Assembly: GCF_964355755.1 (NCBI RefSeq)
Contig: NC_092680.1
Span: 19,013,001-19,077,000, forward strand
Source of the DNA: Antedon mediterranea
Lineage: Eukaryota; Echinodermata; Crinoidea; Comatulida; Antedonidae
Direction of reading: 5' to 3'
Length of the DNA stretch: 64,000 bases
Under the pieces are notes generated by a model. It saw only the letters and a list, made by a program, of their open reading frames with translations, was not told the origin of the DNA and ran no database searches. Position numbers and translations under genes: made by a program. Shown here in pieces: positions 9,529 through 24,500 of this stretch (position 1 is its first letter; each line of letters begins with the position of its first letter).

Positions 9529-12500
9529 CTGAAAGTAAAAAATTAACAATTTTTATTAAACTTTTTGCAATGCTAAATTGTAGTTTGTTTCCTCCCAAAA
9601 TTAATTAGTTTTACTAGCTGTATATAAAGTAGTCAAATTTAGATGCGGCAGATGAAGTAGTTTTAGTTTTATCTTTTTTTCTATGGTCAAGTGGGTGGTT
9701 AAGACAGGAGCACTGTAAATCATATCTATAAAGTTAGCATAGGTTCAAAGTTCTCCTTGACAATTGTTCTGGTGGTAGACTAGTGGTTACCCCAGGTCAC
9801 TGATTCAGCCCCTATCATTCATGGTAGGCGCTGCACAAATCATGTCCAATTCTTTTCTTCACAGTAGTAATTTTAGAGAGCAGATTTCAGTTGTAAGAAA
9901 TAACTACTGCATTCGTTTTATTTATTGTTTTATTTTTATTGTTGCTGTATAACAACAGATATTGCTAACAATCTCGTAACTAGAATTTTCTTGCATCAGC
10001 GTGCCAATGCCACTTTAATATATCATTTATAATCTCCTTATTAAACTTCAAAGGTAATAATGTTTAAATCCCCTAGTGTGTATATATAAATATACATTGT
10101 ATTGCAAATAAATGATAATATATTGACACTAGTTCATGAATGAAGGATTGAATACAATTTATTTTGTGCTACAGTATGCATGCCAAATTATCATTTTAAT
10201 ATTTTTTATATCTTAGCTCCCCTTTCAGTGTGTTCACTGCAGTATGCGTGCCAAATTATTTTATTTTAATAATTTTAATTTAGCTCTCCTTCTGTCGCAT
10301 TTCAATATGTTTTAATGGTGTTTAAGGATTGTATGGAGGTGTTTTTCAACATTACTCAAATTTAATTCAATTCAACATACAAATAATACAGAGCTGCATA
10401 AAAATCTATGAAAGGCCAAATGAAAAAAAAATGAACACATACTGTAATATTTTATACAATTTAAATTGCATTTTTGAAACACCATATTCAAATTATTATT
10501 AAAGATTGTCTTACCATTGGCAAGAGATGGATGCTGAGTGTGCTGACTGATAATGGGTGATTGACGAGAGACTGGTACCATCGTGGGATAATATGCTTCG
10601 TGGGATACGCCATTTGAGTACCTGTAATCCATCGGTGGGGGTCTAGGTGACGGTTTCATTGGCTCCTCGTATATACGCGTTGTCGGTGCAGGTGGCTGAG
10701 GTTCAACTTGTACTTCCGGCTGTTATTTAACAAAGTCAAACAATTATGAATTGTCTATGAACTTACAGAACATATAAGAAAAGGAAATAAGCTAAGCCTA
10801 GCTAACAGTTGTTTTGGGCCAGATGTAGGGTTTATTTAAATCATGAGGCAGCAAGCAGTCTGGGTTTAAATAAGTTGTATGAAAGCTAGATATACCTAGG
10901 ATAATGATACATTAATAATTATTTTTTAATAATGGGAAAAGATTACAAATTACATTATACAGTGTCAAAAATATAAGATTCATAAAAGTGGAAATGAATG
11001 AATAAAATGACTAAAAAAGTCAGGATAATTTGCAAGACCTGGGAAAGTAAATAAATTTAAATATAATTTGAACTTTGTGACTTACATGTCCTTGTTGTTG
11101 CAGTAATTCCATCCTAATTCTTTTGGCGTTATCGCTCTCGCTCTCGCAAGCTGCGGCCAGAATGTGCTCGGCTCTGGCTGATGTAAGATGAGGTGGGGTC
11201 GGTCTCAAAGTCTGCAAGAAAATAAATAAATATAAACATTAGGATTATTTTAATATTAACCAATATAGAGATTACTTATTTATTATCATTTTTAAATTGG
11301 GAATAACAAACGGATATCAAATAGAATATTTCAATATTTATTTTATTTTAAGTGTGGTCTTCAATAGAATAACAATTTGAGTTTAACCACAATTTCAGGA
11401 TCTACAGATATTGACCACTCATTATATTTAAAAAAACACTTCATACAACAACAAATCCAGATCTAATTACAAGGAAAATAAAAACGAGCTACAAAGCTAG
11501 TTAATGCTATTGACTTGAAATCGCTACCTCTCAGTTGCATACCGATACCAAACAGAAAATTATATAATTTTGTTCAATCTTTTTACTATTATTCAAATAA
11601 AAATTACAAAAATAGACTCCCTTTGAACTATATGAGTTTTCGGACTACAAAATAAAGACACCAATCTGGCTTAACAATCCATAAAATACAAGCACACAAA
11701 CTTAAAGTTCATTAATCAATTTGTTCACGTGGGAAAATGTTACAATAGACAATATGGTTATATTTTAAATTTTAAAAACAACTAAACAACAACAGATATT
11801 AATACAACATTTTATAAAGAAATCGCTAACCTTTGAATGTATGAAATGAATACAGAAACATAATGAAATAAAACATTATCCAATACAACCCTAAAATATT
11901 TTATTACACAATGAAATCTAGTCAGCTTCTTTTTCAAAGTTTCAAATAACATGATGTTTTATAAATTTAATACAGAATCAAATAGTATTGATATTACTGT
12001 ACACACCGAATAATATATATACGTTTTTGAATAATCAAAAAAATAAATAAATGACTATAATCAAATTATAAAACCACACAAATTAATTGACAAAAATTGT
12101 TTTAAAAATATAAATATAGTAGGCTTATGAAGTAATTCAGATTATGTCTAATATTTAGAAAGTGTTAGGTATGCCTCTGTATACTAAGAATAAGAATACT
12201 AATAACAGATAAGAATTGTTTTAGATTAACGCTGGAATTATCAAATTATCCTGAAAAAATTATTTGTTTTAAACTGTAAACATATTCTTTGATGATTATA
12301 ATACTCACTGTTTATTATTCATGAGTAATCCTAGTAATTGTTCAGTAAACAGGGAGGCAACAAAATCACTTTAAAGCATGCAGTTCTTAAAGAACATAAA
12401 CCGCTGCAATAATTTCCAATTTTCTCTTGCTTGCTAGCATAATGAACTAACATTGTCAAGAATGAGACTATGCAATAGGGAGGTCAAGCCACGCACTGCT

Positions 12501-15500
12501 TTGTTACAGCTCAGCCAAATGCAAGACAAAGGACCTCGACATAATCACCCAACAAGCGAAAAAACAATAAAAACAAGCGAGTTATAAATAATAAAATATT
12601 TAAAAACTACCTGATTTCTTGTGGCAATTTATCTGATTCTCCGTCCAACACGTGGAACAATAGGATTTTTTGTTAGCTAAGCTTCAACGACCGGCCGTTG
12701 AATTGGATTTATGAATATGAAATATAATTTGAGGTGAAAAACATGATGCTAGTAAATAATCATCTGACCTTGAGGAATCAATTAGAAGCCCTCTAGATAG
12801 TTGTAGCCATCTAGACAGGAAGTGATCATAAGGCTTATAGTACGGAAAAAAAATCCTGCTGTGATCGTCACAAGATGACTGACAGTTTGACACTTTTTGA
12901 CTTTTTTATGAATTGGCAATTTTTTAAGGATTTCTTTTAATTTTTATTATGATTGACATTACATTAATGTTGACATTTGTATTTTAAACATAATTCGTAT
13001 TATAGATTTAACATTAATATTCTTGTTATTTTTTTAATAATTAATATTTTTACTTAGGATTTTATGGTAGTACATTTTGTTTTATTTTAACCTTCTATTA
13101 AAAAAAATCATGAATTGAATTTTAGGATCATCTTAAACTGTATATTATTGAAATTTTTCTATAAAAAAAATCATGAATTGAATTTTAGGATCATCTTAAA
13201 CTGTATACTATTCAAATGTTTCTATAAAAAAAATCATGAATTTAATTTTAGGATCATCTTAAACTGTATACTATTCAAATTTTTCTATAAAAAAAATCAT
13301 AAATTCAATTTTAGGATCATCTTAAACTGTATACTATTCAAATGTTTCTATAAAAAAAAACATGAATTCAATTTTAGGATCATCTTAAACTGTATATTAT
13401 TGAAATATTTCTATAAACAAATTTTTATTAAAATTCTTCAATCGCAATATTTTAACCGTATATCAGGATTTAAAATAAACATTTTGTTTAAGATAAAAAT
13501 ATGGATTTTTTGTCACTGAAGAGACTAGATTGATTTAAATTGATTGAATCTATTTATAAAATATAATTTATTCAGCAGAATAGCATGTTCAATCAATTAT
13601 ACATATTGTAGTTGAATTTTACGTTGAAACAAACATGATTTTGTAGTTCATCATAAGGGTAAATGCTGCCCTCGTTGTTCAATTTTTCACGAGATACAAT
13701 TATCAATCGAGCCTAAGAATTTTAGCCGTTCGTCTTATCTTAATAGCACAGAAGGGTTGAATGTTATTTTTCATAATATTAAATACGTTTTTTTTGTAAT
13801 GTGGTGAAACAGCAAGCCTTGTCTGGGATATTAAATAACCAAGGGAGTTGACTGCACCCGATCCCTATGGAAAAGCTAACCAGTGACGACATCCACGGCC
13901 TAGTAATATAATATGATTAAAAAACATTATTGTCTCTTGTCAAAGTTTTTACTGTACAATCCATACAAATTTAAAATTTTTGATTAAATTGAATTTAATT
14001 ATGTATACTGTGAACCCTAAAAAAATACTACAGTATACTTAATTCTAATTTGACCACCTTAAATAATATGTATATTCGACCGGGCTGTTACTTAGATAAT
14101 CAGATTATCTATCTGCTCAAACTCCTCACTGATTTTATGGTAGCAGCAGGAGATCACTGCGAGGTACTGTATTGTGAGTGACCAGTTGAGTATGCCTTAT
14201 GTGCATAAGCAACTTCAGAATATACAGTACTGTGCTTAGATTTGTAAAGTTAAAGGTATCTTTACGCCACTGAATGACATGCAATACTATTAATGAATTA
14301 TTTCACATGGTACCATGTATAACATTTTGTAAGGGAATAATTTACAAAATGGTGGGTTGTCTGTTTGGTACCAAAGAACACTTTCAACATAAAAAAAAAT
14401 ATGCCCGTCATTCATCCTCAAATGCGTACTGCACCAGGCCTCATGCAGGGTATGAACCTGGCCAGGTCAGATGACACAGACCCTGTATGCTTAGCCCAGC
14501 TTAAGTGTTTTGAGTACCTACCAAGATTTCAAAAAAATATTGGGGAGAAACACACAAATGAGTCAGCAGCGAAGGAAATGATTTAAGAGATGTTAAGCCT
14601 GTAGGTCCCAAAGAAAGATAAAAGGCTGTCTAATTTGAGTGATGTAAACTACATGTCAAAAGAAAACATCTCTTATAAATGGCAGTCAATGGTGGGTCTA
14701 TCATAACCTAAATCATACTTGTTTGTTAATGATAAAAGGGAGGTTTCGCAATCTTACGAATACGATAACGAAAACGGATACGTCACGCACACGTATTCGG
14801 TTTTCGTAAGCCAGTAAAAATCTGTTTCGCATGGCAACGAAATATTGAGAGCGCCGTCCAAAATATGACTGCGGTAAATTTAAGCGAAGCGCAGGTACGT
14901 GTTGCTTGGTGCTTGGCTGCCTAGGCCTAGCGTAACATCAAAGCGAGTGAGGACTTTAAAAACTGCTATTTATCAAAATTGACCAGGCATTTTAGTAAAT
15001 TACTTTAGTAAATTACTTTCAATAAATCTATAATTATATTATAATCATGAATAATTCCTGATTCAAATGCAAAATGTGTAAAATAGATTAAAAACTATAC
15101 TCGTTTTGTAGTTACGAATATGACTGATGATATTCGTAAACACGAAAACGCTTTACAAATATGAAATGGAGATCAGCTCAAAAGTTTCACAAATGTGTGA
15201 CGTATCCGTTTTCGTAAGGTTGCGAAACCTCCCTAATAAGAGTACAAACACAGCCTATAATTGTCAGAACGGCGCTACGCAATGGAGCGCCCTTTGATAT
15301 ACAGTATGGGAGGCATTGTGACAGCCAGTCTATTATTCACCCTCTCCATTTCAGAAATCATGGATCAGCCCTGAAGTCAGTACCATAAAATATTTTCAGC
15401 CTATAATCTTCACACTCTTTTAAAACATTGCTGGAAAATCATCTTTAATGTATCTTAAAACACACTCGACTACTACTACTTCATAGAAAGAAGAACTCTC

Positions 15501-18500
15501 TGTAGGCCTAAAGTGTAAATTCTGTACTATCAAAATCAAATCAACGTTTTAAATTTTAGAAATTAAAACTGACAATGAATTGTCAAATATGGTTGAAAAG
15601 CTTTTCTAGAAAATACTTGGAATCTAAAGGAAGTTATTTAAAAGACAAACTAAAGTATGAACATGTTAAAAAGAGTATCCGTGTTTAAAATAATTACATT
15701 TCCGAAGTCCCACCCTATTAAAAAGAGGTGTCTTACAGTTTACCATCAATAAATTGAACACGGCTAATTCGCCTAATGCATTTTTAGCTTGTCCATAATT
15801 AAATTTTCTCGTTAAAAGCATAGAATGATGGATGGAGATCAGTATACCGTTACCAGGCAAGTGGCTTCATTTTACTTAGCATAAATTGCTTAAAACGGCG
15901 AGTTTAAAATTTTGACCATTTTGAATAATATAAGATTGGAAAGTCTGAGAGTGCTACCAATGTGTCAGTTCACATAAAATTATTCCAAATTTTTCCTGGT
16001 TTTAAATAAAAGGTTGGGTAATTCTAGTTTTTAAATTGCTATTGAGAATTATCTTAACTACAACCATTTTGGTAGCAAATTTCAAAATTTTAAATCGAGA
16101 TTTCCTGTTTTTTTTATAGCTTATTTCACGTTTAACGTATGCATTCAGAGTTAAAATTAACAATTGCCACTATGGAACTGTATCTTTGTGAATTTACAAT
16201 ACACACCAAGATAAATATTGATTTTCCGTCTAGTTTCGTAATCTTGTACCGCTTAAACTAGCAAATCCAGGTGGGGGAATGAAATATATTCTTATTAAGA
16301 AATAGTCAATTCCAAAATCGGAAGATATATAAACTGACTTTCAGGTAGACACAATTAAGGAGAGTTGACTGTACAATTTTCAGAAAAAATATAATTATAA
16401 ATAAATATGGTACACTTGAGTACCACTACCATAATTTATAGTACATTTAAAGTTCAGACACTGTACTGTATTTTTGTTTGCATTGTAAATATGGTATCAT
16501 ATATCTCCAGTTGTGGTATGCATTTTTTTGCATGGTAAATATAGTATCATAACTCCGGTTGTGGTATGCATTTTTTTGCATGGTAAATATGGTATCATAA
16601 CTCCGGTTGTGTTATGTATTTTTGTTTGCATTGTAAATATGGTATCATAACTCTGGTTGTGGTATTTATTTTTTTTTCATGGTAAATATGGTATCATAAC
16701 TCTGTTGTGGTATGCATTTTTTTTGCATGGTAAATATGGTATAAATCCGGTTGTGGTATGCATTTTTTTTGCATGGTAAATATGGTATCATAACTCCGGT
16801 TGTGGTATTCTTTTTTTTTGCATGGTAAATATGGTATCATAACTCCCGTTGTGGTATGCATTTTTTTTGCATGGTAAATATGGTATGGTATCATAACTCC
16901 TGTTGTGGTATGCATTTTTTTAGCATGGTAAATATGGTATCATAACTCCTGTTATGGTATGCATTTTTTTTGCATGGTAAATATGGTATATCTCCGGTTG
17001 TGGTATGCATTTTTTTTGCATGGTAAATATGGTATCATAACTCCCGTTGTGGTATTCATTTTTTTTTGCATGGTAAATATGGTATCATAACTCCTGTTGT
17101 GGTATGCATTTTTTTTGCATGGTAAATATGGTATGGTATCATAACTCCGGTTGTGGTAAATATGGTATGGTATCATAACTCCGGTTGTGGTATTCTTTTT
17201 TTTTTGCATGGTAAATATGGTATCATAACTCCTGTTGTGGTATGCATTTTTTTTGCATGGTAAATATGGTATCATAACTCCTGTTGTGGTATGCATTTTC
17301 TTTGGATGGTAAATATGGTATCATAACTCCAGTTGTGGTATTCATTTTTTTTGCATGGTAAATATGGTACTGTATCATAACACCCGTTGTGGTATGCATT
17401 TTTGTAATGATAACTATGGAACTCTCATTGTGCAGCCCTCCTATAATTTACTTACTGAATCTAATCCATTAGCGTCTCTCTGTCTTTTCATCCTTCTACA
17501 AGACTTGAGGTATGTTCTTATTCTTTTTCTAGCTCTTTCGTGGAACTCTGGAAACTGTCTGTAGCATGCCTCCAGTATTGCCTGTACTTTGTCTTTAGGT
17601 TGTTTTGAGATCGGTACCATTCTGTCCAGATTTTCATCAACAAAAAGCCGTACAAACATCTATAAGATATGAAACATAATAATGTTATTAATAATAAGAA
17701 TAAAAAGAAACAAAAGAAATCATTTGTTATTGTTTTAATCACTAATTCAGGAAGTCAAATAATTTATTTACAAAAGGGAAAGAACCTTTCAAACAGGTAA
17801 CAGAGTGTATGTCTGAATACTGTGGTTAAGTTTTGTCCTCTCAGGTGTACCTCTTATTATAATAATTCATAAACAAATCCAAAACCACAATTTTTCATTT
17901 CCTTCTAAAAAATTATTTACAAAGTTTTTAATATATTACATTTTTAGCCTGAAATATATAACTACAGTAACCCAAAATAACTGGGAAACAAACTCTCCTC
18001 TTCTCTAAATATATTCGGTTAAATAAAAACAAATAATGTTGCTGAATTACACACTGCCAATTATTGAGCTTCAACACTGTCTAGCCTCATTAAAAATGAT
18101 TCACTTAATGCAATAAACATGAACTGTTATTAGTGCATTTAAAATTTGATGGTGTAATAGGTTAAATTTCAGACTTGCTTCAACTTGTGCTGTATTCTTA
18201 TCAGTGAGATTAATGTATGGAAGGCAATCACTGCCAAAAATACAATTACAAACATACAATGAACACAACACAAAAGCACACAACATAGTCGGGAAAATTA
18301 ATGTGTACAATATGACCATTGATATTTTTCGTAAATGCATTTGTAATTGTATTTTCGGTGGTGATTGCCTTCCATAGCTATGAATGTAAGGGTATATTAA
18401 TGTAAATGATAGTATTTTGAACATTTAAATACAGTATTATTATTCTAATAAAGTAGTGATAACTGAGTAATACCTAAATTAAACTCTTTCATAGGTAGAA

Positions 18501-21500
18501 TCTATGGGTGTTTATAAAGGATGGGAGGGAGGAACATAGCTAGTGGATATCAACATCATATTTTATGTATTTGTTGTAGGCTTACTGGTAGAACGGTCAA
18601 GCTTATTTACGGACTACGAATGATCCACCATTCTATATTGACTGACTAGCAGGCAGACTGACCAACTGATTGACCAAACCAATTAACATATGGTGGACAA
18701 AATTACCATCAACTGAATCAACAACCAACCAATTGACCAACTGATGGAACAACCTTTTGATTGGCTGACCAAGTACAGTAGACAAGCATTTTGTTACTGA
18801 AAAGCTGACTGAAAGATGTTGACTTAAAGAAGAGCTTTACTGTTTATCACTACTGATTGGTAGGTAAAAACATTAATATGTCTTTGTTGGACTGAAGTCA
18901 TCATTAATGAATGGGATGCCCTTTCAAGTTTCAACAATTTGTTTTTGACCTATCACATAGATATATTGTGGTGCTCGTCGTCCAGACAGAATCCAATGAA
19001 GCAATGTTGAGTACTCAAGTCATGAAGCACATCCCTACATGCGCAAAATTAATTAACATTGCATAACTAGGTCATAGGTCATCACAAATTGTTCCCTAAT
19101 GCTGAATGATTAACGTACATTAAAGGCTTTAAGTCTCTCAGGATCTACTCCTGGTGTTGATTCATTCAGCTTGTCGCTATCATCATCCCCGTCATCATCT
19201 TCGTCCTCTTCTTTTGTTACGGTCAGATCTTCCGGTGCCTCGTGCGCTCTTTCTTGCTGTGGTTGAGTTAATCCGTAAGGAAAGTGACCATTTGACGGTG
19301 CTTGCTGAAAGAATGAATAAAAAACATTGATAAATTCAATATTGATGAAAGTATTATCACTAACCAGGTTACACCATATTTTAACACCCTAATTTACCCT
19401 CCTATGAAAATTCTGACCGTACCCTCAGGGTGGATCCAGTTTAGCACTTATAATTTTACATTCTGTCAAAAATAGGTATTAAAGAGTAGTTCATAATTTA
19501 ATTTTGCCTGTCAAAAGAGGAAGCGGGCTTCCCACCTGGATCCGCCCTCTGACCCTACAAGAATGAAGTTTATCTATTTACAGTAAATGTTCATAAATAT
19601 AAAGTCTTGAATGTGATGTGTACTAAGTATATAACCTGCGACTTGCAGCCTACTGGACTACAGGTGCGGACGACACATACCACAACTTTCTTCTTCCCTA
19701 AGGGTCGAGTGCAGCTACCAAACGGCATCCATTCGTCTGTCCATAACGACAGGGGCTGCATAGATAACCCCCTACTTTTTGGAAAGATATATGTACTGGG
19801 TTCTTTAAAGTGTACACTGGACATCCAGTTTTAAGTCCTTATCAGAGTTACCATCAGCTACAAATACTTACCCCAAATCGTATTGATGGTGCATAGCTGT
19901 CCACATATCCTTTGTATTCCATGTTCTGAGCTGTGAATCTCTCAACACCTTGTGGTGATGAAGCCCTCTTCATATCTCTACGGGCTTCAATCAAGGCAAC
20001 TTGGGGATCGGTAGGCATTGGAGAACGGCTTTCTTCAAGTGTGGGTGTAGCTTGACCACTGCTTGGTTTTGATGACTTTAAATCTTCTGTAATGAAAAAA
20101 ATTTTTTTTATAGCTAGACACACTAAAACACACAGAAATAAATAAAAGTTTTAATTTAAATAATTGGCAGATGTTATTCAATGATAAGTTGGAATTGTTT
20201 TATTATTGTTTTTAGTTTATCCATGTTGGATGAATGAAAAAAAAAATGTTATCCATTCATAGTATACACACTATCCATAGTGGAAGTGGGGTATAGTTAT
20301 TATATGACCCTCAATTTTCTCCCAAATCATTTCTTGTTATGTAGGAGGGGAAAGGTACCCATTGAAACGCTATCCAAATTCTAGTTTGTACTTTTTTTTA
20401 AATGCGACCATAAGTTGTCTGTCTCTTTTTTGGCTTTAGCCTACTGAATTTATTATTACTCTAGGCCCTATGGGGCAACAGTGGACCTAAATAGCCACCA
20501 ACCACCACACGCACCGCCAAGACGTCACAACACCACGTGTATCAGTAAACACGTTAACAAAGTTTTCCCAGAGTACAACACAATAAATTAAGTTTTAGAA
20601 TGAAATATCGGATAAGCTATATACCCCACTCAGTACTTGGCCTACTTAAGTATTAAGTAGTACTAGTAGTATTTAAGATATCCTTGCAACCGGACCTAGG
20701 CCCAAGATGTTCCTAGTGACTGATGGAACTGGTTCTCCTAGTCTTTTTTCTTCCAAAGGGTGGTAGGGGGGAGAGAGAAAGGAGGACCCCACCATACCGG
20801 GCGCGGGCGCGCGCCCTCAAAGTAAAAACAAATGCCTAGAAAGTAAAGTTCCATAGAAACATGTCACACCTCATTGCACAACAGGGACGGGTTTCTTTAA
20901 CTTGAAAACAGGTATTGAAACACTTTTTAGAGACCCACAAGCTAGTAATACAAACATTTCCCGACAAACAACAACATACCTTTTTTGATATGGTGATCCA
21001 GTGCGAGGGGCTGATGAGGACTCAGACTTCGTACCTCTGCTGGCGTCAAGCTAGCCTCGCCTGCTGGGGTAAGTGTTGGGTCAGAGGTTAAGCTAGGATC
21101 GCTAATTTCTGTATCAACACTTGACAATGAGGTATCGTCCTATAAATGAAGATAAAAATATTTCAAACTTAAAACATTTAGAAAATAATTTGGAAAAACA
21201 CGAATTATTTAAACACTAAAACCAGCTTCATAAAGTGTCTTTACTGTATAAAGAAAAATGTCAGAAATGTTGAAGTAATGCTCGAATATTCAGAGAAGTA
21301 TCGCGTTGTGAGTGAAAGGTCGTGACGCGAAACAGCGTACAACACACGACACAAAAATCTGATGAATCTTGAACAAAATAATGCATAATGAGCTACGGTA
21401 GCGTGCAGAACCATCCTATTACCTACCAGCATCAACACACATAAGGCTGCTTTGTCACACTACTCAGATGAATAATTGATAGCGTAAGTGAAGTTGCCTA

Positions 21501-24500
21501 GCAAGCTGACCCTTCACAGCACACGTATGCCTCTGTTTAGTTCGCGTGAGTGTGTCTCTGTTCTCAAAAGATCATTAGCCTATGAATCCCTCGAGAGAGA
21601 TTTTTAACCGGAGGCTGTAAAACTCACCCAAGTGACGTTTACGTAAAGCACAAGTAATTTATAGAATCAGTACCAATATTTATGCAAAGTCTTCAGCGTT
21701 TATTACAAAACCCCATTGGCGCACTTTTTGGCCATTTACAATTCACAGTATTTTGATAGAATCTAATTTCCCACGGCCGCAATACAATTTACGGATGCAT
21801 CCGATAGTGCTAAAATCTGCTCCTTTGCGCCTGTAGGCGTTGATTTAAAAACTGATGACTTATAGTTCCCTTTCTTCGGGCTGGTCATTGCGCCCATTCT
21901 TGCTAAATCATTAATCGTCGACCGTGCCTATAAACAAGATTGTCTAATCCGTTTGTTAGCTTGGCCATCCATCACGCTACCTAATCCCCTTATCTTCACT
22001 GAACCCAAGAGAAGTAACATTTCGATTTATATTTACAATGATCAGTGCCAGTATGGTTTTAGATTTAGGCTTTGCACACTTTCTCATATTCCCTTTTAAC
22101 TACTTACGTTTTATACGTGTTGGTCTTTTATCTAATGTCAACAGATAACACAATTTACAAAAATTAATGAAGCAATGTTGAACTTCAGTACTATACTAAG
22201 TCACAAGTGTTTACGTTAGTTTACCGATTTTGTAAGCCGTGTATCACATGCTATATCGAATGTTGTGTTCATCACACCACGTTACATTAGCATAACTAAT
22301 TTTACAGTCAACATAGATAAATGATGCACTACTGTAGGCCTATTTGTTAGGAACATCAAGTATTGAATGTTAAATTATTTATCACAACAACAGGAGTTCG
22401 GATGTCAATGCTGTCATTTCTGACGTGGGAATAACTTAAACGAATCCGCGTTTTTCCAATTAATATTCACAAGATTGATGAACGCAAGAGATAAGTGGAC
22501 CATGAACCAGACGGGACTGCAGGATACACCTAAATTGACTACAGAGTAGAATAGTAATTTAATAGTGCACGTAGGATTATGTTAAACACGTAAAGCAGTT
22601 TAACTTTTTCCGCTACAACGGTACAAAGTACGATAGTAAACAGCATTTCGACAACCGCACAATCGCGCTTTGAAAGTCTAACGCCAACTTTGATTAATAA
22701 TAGAGGGCGCACGCTTGATTATAACAGAGGGGAGGGCGTGTCAACTTAAATTTACAGTGTATGTCTACCCATTTTTTAAAGGGTTACCTCTTTTTTGAGA
22801 GAAGGGTGTTGCCAAGTAAGTGTTATGAATCATATATCCGACGAGTAGTTACTCAAACGTGTCAAGTGAGTGAATTAAGAACAGGAAATTATTGTTTTAT
22901 TGAATGTAAACTGCTGAAGAACAAAGTACGAACCGCGAACACCAAGACGAGACACTATGTACACAGGGGGCCTATCATGTCCCTCGGTAAATGAATGACA
23001 TCGTTAAGTAGGCCTGTTAACAATGTGGCCATCCACGAAGCATGTGCGTGCACGCGCTCCTGCATCCCATCATGATATGATAGTAGTTTACTGAAGAAGC
23101 AGAGATCCGATGATGAGAAATGATGATGGGTCACATCAACATACGGTACCTCCATTAATATGATGAGAAATGATGATGGGTATGAAGATATCAACATACG
23201 GTACCTCCATTAATAAAACCGTATTTGGCAACGCCCATTAAATTGTGATACCGAAGATTAGTGAAGATCATAGTTACAATATGTATGGCTTGCAATCATA
23301 GAGAATGATTATACAAATAATTTTGATTAATTAAACACAATTAAACAAAGAAAACCACGAATTGCAGACGCATTCTAGATCAGTAGGCTATATAATACGT
23401 ACGTTATACACGGATGTCCATTTCTAGGTCAATCAGATTATTCCAACAGTTATAGACCTAAAAAGATTAACACTTAAGGATACCAACTCTGACAATAATT
23501 AGAAACAGTTCCTTCTTGGTTAAGGTTCTAATTACTTGCACGTCTTGGATTAGTTTTAGTAGCAAGGCCTACAATTTTAAAATAAAGAAACAGTTTTTCG
23601 TAGATCATTTTAAGACGTACCGGTACATATTCATAACAATACCATGACATGTGATTTAGTCATGTGTTGTATCGCGAAATACAGCAGCATACAATGACGT
23701 GTATCATCATAGTACATTGCATACCATTTTTTCCGGGTATAGAACCGACTCAAATTATAGTTACTATATTTATTATTCATCACATTAATATGCAACTTCG
23801 AATGTTTAATGTAAACTCAGTTACCAGCATATTAACTCTTATGTACCCTCCGAGTCTATTAAATATTATTATCAAGGTAAGAGGCATATTGCAATATTAT
23901 ACATAAGTAGTCCAAAATCACATAACACATTTAAGATTGTTTTATCGTAATTGCGCCCCATCGTACTTATATTCAATATAGGTAAACCAATAATTTAATA
24001 AATCGAACACAGTATTTCTATATTATTATTTGTAAAAATAACAAAGCACGACTTACGCATTTCCAGGCTAGAAGGCTATATGGTCCACTAAGATATTATG
24101 GTCTATAGGTTTGCCAGTAATAAATCCAGGATATTTCCACGACTGAGCTAAGCAAATTACTGTGGGTTACTATGGTGTTCTCAAGTGCGCTGTATACCGT
24201 TAAGTGATGTGGGATACAATCACATTTTAAGCACTCCTTTTGTACGCGAACCGGAAAACACGGCGCTATTTGAGCAATTATGATGTCAGGCCTAATTTAA
24301 GCGGGTGTACTCGAACTAAAAGAGGACAGACAATAGTGGTTTTACTTTCTAGTTTTTTTTGTTGTTGCACATAACATCTTACTTCATGCGTTAAATAAGT
24401 TGAAATCGTAATAATTTAGCACACTTTATTGCATTGGATTTCACAATGTGTTTCCCCTAGTTTTTCCCCAGTGCTGAATGTTTAGGTTGCTAACAAAGAA

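Larger units (their letters stand above)
9529..10514 (-). other. NOL4: NOL4 intron between last two coding exons
   Basis: A 986-bp intron. It holds a SINE remnant at about 9775-9870 and a ~60-bp tandem duplication at about 10171-10290; otherwise it is AT-rich. Confidence 0.85.
11212..17455 (-). other. NOL4: NOL4 intron (6.2 kb) rich in repeats
   Basis: No additional exon is recognised. Contents: AT-rich sequence 11212-13090, a 63-bp tandem repeat 13095-13420, an inverted-repeat transposon 14737-15234 and a ~49-bp minisatellite 16490-17400. Confidence 0.8.

Noticed and set aside
12600-12890. Possible alternative first exon of NOL4 (a donor-like GTAGTT follows AAATCAG on the minus strand)
   Set aside because: A single weak donor without a coding match or promoter evidence is not enough.
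13115-13519. A 134-residue repetitive protein
   Set aside because: It is produced by a 63-bp satellite whose period is divisible by three; there is no family match and it sits inside a NOL4 intron.
16694-17296. Repetitive open frames of 73 and 114 codons on the minus strand
   Set aside because: They run through the ~49-bp minisatellite and have no independent evidence of coding.
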